DNA from: Candidatus Omnitrophota bacterium
GTDB lineage: Bacteria > Omnitrophota > Koll11 > Gygaellales > Profunditerraquicolaceae
NCBI GenBank assembly: GCA_028717765.1
Contig: JAQUNE010000007.1
Span: 1-18,499, forward strand
Direction: 5' to 3'
DNA length: 18,499 nt
Shown in pieces: positions 15,331 to 18,499 of this stretch. The translations under genes were made by a program, and so were the position numbers. A model generated the notes under the pieces. It had not been told where the DNA came from and searched no databases. It saw nothing but the letters and a program-made list of their open reading frames with translations. How positions within the stretch are numbered: position 1 is the stretch's first letter; each line of letters starts with the position of its first letter.

Positions 15331-17118
15331 CTACTTTAACTCCTGCATTAAATAAAACCGTTTATATAGGCCATCTTTCTGGATCAGTTCGCTGTGTGAG
15401 CCTTCTTCCGCGATCCTGCCTTTATCCAAAACAATGATCCGATTGGCATTTTTGATCGTGGAAAGCCGGTGGGCGATTGCCAAAACTGTCCTGCCATGGA
15501 TCAACTTATCCAAAGCATCCTGAACAATACGCTCAGATTCTGTGTCCAATTGCGAAGTTGCCTCATCTAAAATAAGAATCGGAGGATTTTTTAGTAGTGC
15601 CCTGGCAATGGCGATCCTTTGCCGCTCCCCTCCAGAGAGCTTCATCCCTCTATCTCCAATAATCGTTTCATAACCATTGGGTAAATGTTTGATAAAATCA
15701 TGCGCATGCGCCTGCACTGCTGCATGTTCAATTTCTTCTTTTGAAGCATCGAGCTTGCCGTAAGCAATATTCGTCCTGATCGTATCATTAAAAAGGATAG
15801 TTTCCTGCGTGACGATCCCGATTTGCTGGCGTAGAGATTTTAGCGTTACTTCTTTGACATCTATCCCGTCAATAGCGATCCGCCCTTTTTTCGGGTCATA
15901 AAAACGCGGGATGAGGTCCAATAAAGTACTTTTCCCCACTCCGCTTGAACCGACAATTGCCAACATCTGCCCCTTTTTTACCTCGAGATTGATCCCTTTC
16001 AATACTTCATTCTCCCCGTAATTAAACCAAAGGTCTGCATAAATAATTTTATCCTTAAAACCAGCCAATTCAATTGCGCCCTTTTTATCTACTACCGTCG
16101 CAGGGGTATCCAAAACTTCATAAATCCTGATACTCGCTGCTACTGCCTGCTCATTAATCGAGTTTACCTGGCTTAATTTTTTAAAGGGCCTGATCAAAGA
16201 TAAAAGAGCACCCATGGAAACTCCGAAGACGCCAAAAGAAATTTTTCCGGAAATCACGTCTTTGCCGCCCCAATAAATAATAAAAGCCGCAGCCAAAACA
16301 CCCAGGAAATCAGTCACCGGGCTTAAGATCAAAAGCCTTCTTACGGATTTCATGGCAATTTTATAATAACCATGGTTTACCCGGCAAAATTTCTCCGCTT
16401 CATAATCCTCACGGTTAAAAGCCTTGACGATCCTGGCACCGATAATCGTTTCATAGAGTAAAGAATTAATATCCGCCATCTTCTCCTGGGAACTTTTGGA
16501 TAGTTTCCTTAAAATTTTACCCACCCTGACAATTGGAAAACTAATCAAAGGAACCAGTAAAATTGAAATCAGGGTCAATTTAAGATAAAGAAAAACGGTC
16601 AAAACTAGATAAATAATTACCAATGCGCCCTGATAAATTAAATCCGTTGAACCATAAGAAACCGCATTTTCAACTAACTTCACGTCATTGGTGATCCGCG
16701 ACATCATTTCCCCGCCGCGCTTGTGCGTGAAATAATCCAGAGAAAGGTTCTGTAGATGTGTATAAAGCTTGTTTCTAATGTCTCTGACTACCCGCTGGCC
16801 GATATCTGACATAATGTAACTTTGCCAATAACCAAAAAAACCCTTTAAAATGAAAAGGATGATTAACGACCCGATCATATACATAAGCAGGGTTTCCGGA
16901 GGCATATTGTTGACTTTATCTACAAGCGTAGACAAAAAAGCCGGGATTTTGGCGGGAATAATGATTTTTTTGTTGGTAAAGACCCGATCCACAAAAGGGA
17001 TGAGCATCCCTAAGGAGACCCCGTCAAAGATCGAGGAAAAAATAATGCAGACCGAACCTATTGAAAATAGGCCTAAATAAGGCTTAACAAACTTCAGTAA
17101 CTTCAAATAATCCTTCAA
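15331..17118 (-). CDS. msbA: ABC exporter, MsbA-like (lipid A/multidrug type half-transporter)
   Basis: 595 aa half-transporter: an N-terminal transmembrane domain (about 1-320, hydrophobic segments near 15-40, 78-98, 160-195, 265-285 and 295-310) fused to an ATPase (about 355-595). ATPase motifs: Walker A GSSGVGKST (390-398), Q-loop Gln438, signature LSGGERQ (494-500), Walker B ILILDEA (514-520) and H-loop His550. MsbA flips lipid A-core across the inner membrane; the family also includes drug and peptide exporters. No N-terminal C39 peptidase domain is present, so leader cleavage by this protein is not expected. The start is TTG at 17118 with GGGAGGAG 6 nt upstream. It lies next to three Cys-rich peptide genes on the same strand but has its own promoter; export of those peptides is a possible alternative role. 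Confidence 0.85.
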   Translation of the reverse strand: MKDYLKLLKFVKPYLGLFSIGSVCIIFSSIFDGVSLGMLIPFVDRVFTNKKIIIPAKIPAFLSTLVDKVNNMPPETLLMYMIGSLIILFILKGFFGYWQSYIMSDIGQRVVRDIRNKLYTHLQNLSLDYFTHKRGGEMMSRITNDVKLVENAVSYGSTDLIYQGALVIIYLVLTVFLYLKLTLISILLVPLISFPIVRVGKILRKLSKSSQEKMADINSLLYETIIGARIVKAFNREDYEAEKFCRVNHGYYKIAMKSVRRLLILSPVTDFLGVLAAAFIIYWGGKDVISGKISFGVFGVSMGALLSLIRPFKKLSQVNSINEQAVAASIRIYEVLDTPATVVDKKGAIELAGFKDKIIYADLWFNYGENEVLKGINLEVKKGQMLAIVGSSGVGKSTLLDLIPRFYDPKKGRIAIDGIDVKEVTLKSLRQQIGIVTQETILFNDTIRTNIAYGKLDASKEEIEHAAVQAHAHDFIKHLPNGYETIIGDRGMKLSGGERQRIAIARALLKNPPILILDEATSQLDTESERIVQDALDKLIHGRTVLAIAHRLSTIKNANRIIVLDKGRIAEEGSHSELIQKDGLYKRFYLMQELK

Positions 17119-17145
17119 CTTTCGCTCCTCCCTAAAAGAGGGTGT

Positions 17146-17174
17146 ATTTTAACATATCTTACCTTAGCTGGCAA
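17146..17174 (-). promoter_or_regulatory. Predicted sigma70-type promoter of msbA
   Basis: Minus strand: -35 TTGCCA (17169-17174, 5 of 6 to consensus), 17-nt spacer, -10 TAAAAT (17146-17151, 5 of 6) with an extended-10 TG upstream. It is in the gap between the third Cys-rich peptide gene and msbA and gives a short leader with a strong ribosome-binding site. Confidence 0.65.
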
Positions 17175-17228
17175 CCTTTTTTACAAGAATTATTTAGGAG
17201 ATTTTGGGTCTTTGGATTTATAAGTTTA

Positions 17229-17435
17229 CTATGATAGGCTTCCGTACATGCATGAATAGCACACCGGAGGATATTTTGAATTATCCAATGCTGCACAAGT
17301 CCCTTGCTTGCTACCGGGGGCGTTGGAGTTCGCCAGGCCTGCCCTCTTGCAACTTAAGAGTACGCTCTCCTGCTTCTCTTCTTCTCTTGTCAAGACTGTA
17401 AGTATTGGCCTGAACCATTCTTTATTTTGTTTCAT
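17229..17435 (-). CDS. Cys-rich small peptide A (putative RiPP-like precursor)
   Basis: 68 aa, no recognised family. N-terminus MKQNKEWFRPILTVLTR, then ESVLLSCK (23-30), matches the shared frame of peptides B and C (K-W/K-E-W, P, L-x-x-L-x-R, then C-K). The C-terminal part is Ser/Gly/Asn/Pro-rich with cysteines at 47, 59 and 62 (V-C-Y-S-C) and ends in Ser. Four cysteines in all. ATG at 17435 follows AAAGGGG at good spacing. It starts 28 nt after the stop of peptide B, so the two are co-transcribed. There is no typical Sec signal peptide: the hydrophobic part is short and interrupted. I infer a leader (about 1-30) and a variable Cys core. No modification enzyme is in the window. Confidence 0.65.
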   Translation of the reverse strand: MKQNKEWFRPILTVLTREEEKQESVLLSCKRAGLANSNAPGSKQGTCAALDNSKYPPVCYSCMYGSLS

Positions 17436-17463
17436 TTGTTCCCCTTTTAACTATTCTTTTCAA

Positions 17464-17664
17464 TCACGAACAAAAACTCTGATAACAGCTTAACGGATGA
17501 CAATCAGGCATTATGCTACTACAATACCTGGCGACTGCAGATGGCCCAACTGGCAAATAGCTAGCACCTTCGCCGGAAGTTTTACAACAATCTAAACCAT
17601 TCTCCCCGCCCGAAGCTCTTAGAAGCGCTATCAACCTGGGACTTTCCCATTTCCTTCTCTTCAT
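17464..17664 (-). CDS. Cys-rich small peptide B (putative RiPP-like precursor)
   Basis: 66 aa, unrecognised. It begins MKRRKWESPRLIALLRAS, then NGLDCCK (22-28), aligning with C (KKKWGIPKLIKLLR) at W, P, L-I, L-L-R and C-K. Core after residue 30: cysteines at 48, 55, 60 and 65 plus 26 and 27, six in all, in a Ser/Pro/Gly background, ending Cys-Ser. ATG at 17664 has GGAGG about 11 nt upstream. The middle gene of the three; 79 nt from the stop of C and 28 nt from the start of A. The conserved head with a divergent, Cys-rich tail is what makes a duplicated precursor family likely rather than random open frames. Confidence 0.65.
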   Translation of the reverse strand: MKRRKWESPRLIALLRASGGENGLDCCKTSGEGASYLPVGPSAVARYCSSIMPDCHPLSCYQSFCS

Positions 17665-17680
17665 TATAATACTTGCCTCC

Positions 17681-17721
17681 GGTTTAACCCTAAAGGATAA
17701 ATTTAAGGTAAAAATTAAACC
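17681..17721 (-). repeat. Inverted repeat in the spacer between peptides C and B
   Basis: GGTTTAA and TTAAACC form a perfect 7-bp inverted repeat separated by 27 nt, just upstream of the GGAGG of peptide B. It could be an operator-like site or a weak RNA stem; the long loop makes chance a real option. Confidence 0.25.
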
Positions 17722-17743
17722 CCCGAAACGCCCCTTAGCTTCC

Positions 17744-17938
17744 TTAAGAAACTGCTATAGGTGAACACCTATTGCAAATATCGGCGGGGTCAAATCGAGA
17801 CAAACAATTCAAAAATTTAAATGCTGACCCACCACACGACACATATCCCGTGTCACACTTACAGATTTGTAATATTTCATTTGCCTTTTCGCATCTTAAT
17901 AGTTTAATCAGTTTTGGTATACCCCATTTTTTCTTCAT
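17744..17938 (-). CDS. Cys-rich small peptide C (putative RiPP-like precursor)
   Basis: 64 aa, unrecognised. Starts MKKKWGIPKLIKLLRCEKA, then EILQICK (21-27). Seven cysteines (16, 26, 28, 35, 45, 55, 58); ends C-N-R-C-S-P-I-A-V-S. The ATG at 17938 lies about 9 nt after AAGGGGG and gives the same N-terminus as its two neighbours; a longer frame from 17983 would add residues without counterparts in A and B. First gene of the cluster, about 50 nt downstream of a strong predicted promoter. Charged, amphipathic N-terminal half (K-rich with L/I) then the Cys-rich half. A disulfide-rich secreted peptide or a metal-binding peptide are alternatives to a RiPP. Confidence 0.68.
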   Translation of the reverse strand: MKKKWGIPKLIKLLRCEKANEILQICKCDTGYVSCGGSAFKFLNCLSRFDPADICNRCSPIAVS

Positions 17939-17990
17939 AAGAATATACCCCCTTTTTTTCTTTTCCAGTTTAGTTTTAGGCAACAGAATT

Positions 17991-18018
17991 ATTCTACTCT
18001 CCCGATATCGTTTGTCAA
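17991..18018 (-). promoter_or_regulatory. Strong predicted promoter of the Cys-rich peptide genes
   Basis: Minus strand: a perfect -35 TTGACA (18013-18018), 16-nt spacer and -10 TAGAAT (17991-17996, 5 of 6). The only full-consensus -35 I found in this window. It faces the peptide genes and lies 8 nt from the -35 of a divergent promoter. Confidence 0.65.
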
Positions 18019-18026
18019 TATTTTAG

Positions 18027-18055
18027 TTGCATCATCATTATCACTCTGATATCAT
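18027..18055 (+). promoter_or_regulatory. Predicted promoter of the Gfo/Idh oxidoreductase gene
   Basis: -35-like TTGCAT (18027-18032), 17-nt spacer, -10 TATCAT (18050-18055, 5 of 6) with extended-10 TG one base upstream. The -10 ends 7 nt before the ATG at 18063, so transcription would begin at or next to the start codon. It diverges from the peptide promoter, their -35 boxes 8 nt apart. Confidence 0.5.
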
Positions 18056-18062
18056 ACTTACC

Positions 18063-18499
18063 ATGAATAAATTACGTATAGGAGTAGTAGGGGTTGGACA
18101 TCTTGGTAGTATCCATGCCAAAATCTATCAGGAAATTCCTAACTCTGAACTGGCAGCGGTCTGCGATATTGAAAAGGGCCGCTTGAATGAAGTAGCTGGA
18201 AATTTAGGCGTAAGGGGATACGGAGATTATAGGGAACTTTTTGGCAAGGTGGACGCGGTAAGTGTGGCCTCTACTACAAAAACGCATTACCAAATTGCCA
18301 AGGAGCTCCTGGAAAACAATATCCATATTCTCGTAGAAAAGCCCTTTACCACCAACCTTAAAGAGGCAGACACGCTGATAGAAATTGCCAAGAAACGCAA
18401 TCTTATTCTGCAGGTCGGCCACATCGAAAGGTTTAATTCTGCATTTTCCGCCACAAAGGAACTAATTCTTCATCCGAAATTTATCGAATGCCACAGATT
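18063..18499 (+). CDS. Gfo/Idh/MocA-family NAD(P)-dependent oxidoreductase, N-terminal part (cut by window edge)
   Basis: About 145 codons are present; the frame is open to the edge. The N-terminal Rossmann motif is GVVGVGHLGSIHAKIY (7-22), followed by the family's LVEKPFTTN (about 98-106) with the conserved Lys of the EKP motif, and QVGHIERFN. Members oxidise or reduce sugars and inositols. The GHLG and GHIERFN segments recall family members encoded with lipid A genes (GnnA-type UDP-GlcNAc 3-dehydrogenase), and msbA is nearby, but substrate cannot be fixed from this half. The only rightward gene in the window; the ATG at 18063 has no Shine-Dalgarno sequence and lies 7 nt after a predicted -10, suggesting a leaderless mRNA. 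Confidence 0.85.
   Translation, partial: MNKLRIGVVGVGHLGSIHAKIYQEIPNSELAAVCDIEKGRLNEVAGNLGVRGYGDYRELFGKVDAVSVASTTKTHYQIAKELLENNIHILVEKPFTTNLKEADTLIEIAKKRNLILQVGHIERFNSAFSATKELILHPKFIECHR

Noticed and set aside
17204..17401. 65-aa plus-strand frame with an AGGAG nearby
   Set aside because: It needs a TTG start at only ~3 nt from the AGGAG and runs antisense through peptide gene A, which has a better start, SD and family resemblance.
17229..17938. Sec-secreted toxins or a bacteriocin with a double-glycine leader
   Set aside because: None of the three peptides has a continuous hydrophobic signal core with a cleavage site, and none has a GG leader end; no immunity-like gene was seen. Kept as a putative RiPP-like family of unknown class.
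18204..18422. 72-aa minus-strand frame
   Set aside because: Antisense to the Gfo/Idh gene, whose frame shows clear family motifs.
1..18499. Insertion sequences, CRISPR arrays, prophage or integrase genes, tRNA-linked attachment sites
   Set aside because: I looked for transposase-like frames, spaced direct repeats and duplicated tRNA 3' ends and found none. The three tRNAs are intact and not followed by an integrase.

Overview
The window reads as bacterial chromosome, and everything from base 1 to about 17,940 is transcribed leftward (minus strand). Only the last ~440 bases run rightward. Gene content points to a diderm (Gram-negative type) bacterium: an MsbA-type lipid ABC exporter, a Sec signal peptide on a DUF4139 protein, and a Gfo/Idh oxidoreductase of the sort found near lipid A genes. 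Tight packing, TTG/GTG starts, the mixture of housekeeping and sugar genes, and the small Cys-rich peptides suggest an uncultured lineage such as Omnitrophota (OP3) or a relative. That assignment is an inference from style, not from a marker comparison.

Layout, in transcription order (right to left). (1) 15331-17118: msbA-like exporter with its own extended -10 promoter. (2) 12513-15241: the translation operon rpsB-tsf-pyrH-frr behind another extended -10 promoter. (3) 12218-12508: tRNA-Lys(UUU), tRNA-Leu(UAG) and tRNA-Gly(GCC), starting 4 nt after the frr stop codon. (4) 10133-12126: ptsN, yvcK, ptsH, followed by ptsI at 8401-10131: a regulatory phosphotransfer chain with no sugar permease in view. 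(5) 6585-8392: an SIS-family phosphoglucose/phosphomannose isomerase and a sugar-1-phosphate nucleotidyltransferase. (6) 4132-6592: metK and the adenosylhomocysteinase gene, the activated-methyl cycle. (7) 2441-4117: an exported DUF4140/DUF4139 (MuiA-like) protein. (8) 92-2439: pfkA and a long class II aldolase, then the first 30 codons of ilvD running off the left edge. Many junctions overlap or are only a few bases apart, so long polycistronic transcripts are likely.

Functionally, the isomerase, PfkA and the aldolase make up upper glycolysis. EI, HPr, EIIA(Ntr)-like PtsN and YvcK look like the sensing and regulatory layer over the same flux. The nucleotidyltransferase diverts hexose phosphates towards nucleotide sugars for the envelope.

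Two features do not fit ordinary housekeeping. First, three tandem genes for 64-68 residue cysteine-rich peptides (17229-17938) share an N-terminus of the form MK-x-K-W-x-x-P-x-L-x-x-L-x-R...C-K but have divergent Cys-rich C-termini. They sit behind a strong promoter and look like a family of modified-peptide (RiPP-like) precursors or secreted Cys-rich peptides. Second, a 42-nt two-hairpin element with compensatory base changes occurs immediately upstream of the Shine-Dalgarno sequences of both the aldolase gene and ptsN. It is a candidate cis-regulatory RNA linking glycolysis and the PTS. I saw no insertion sequences, CRISPR arrays, rRNA genes or integrase genes.
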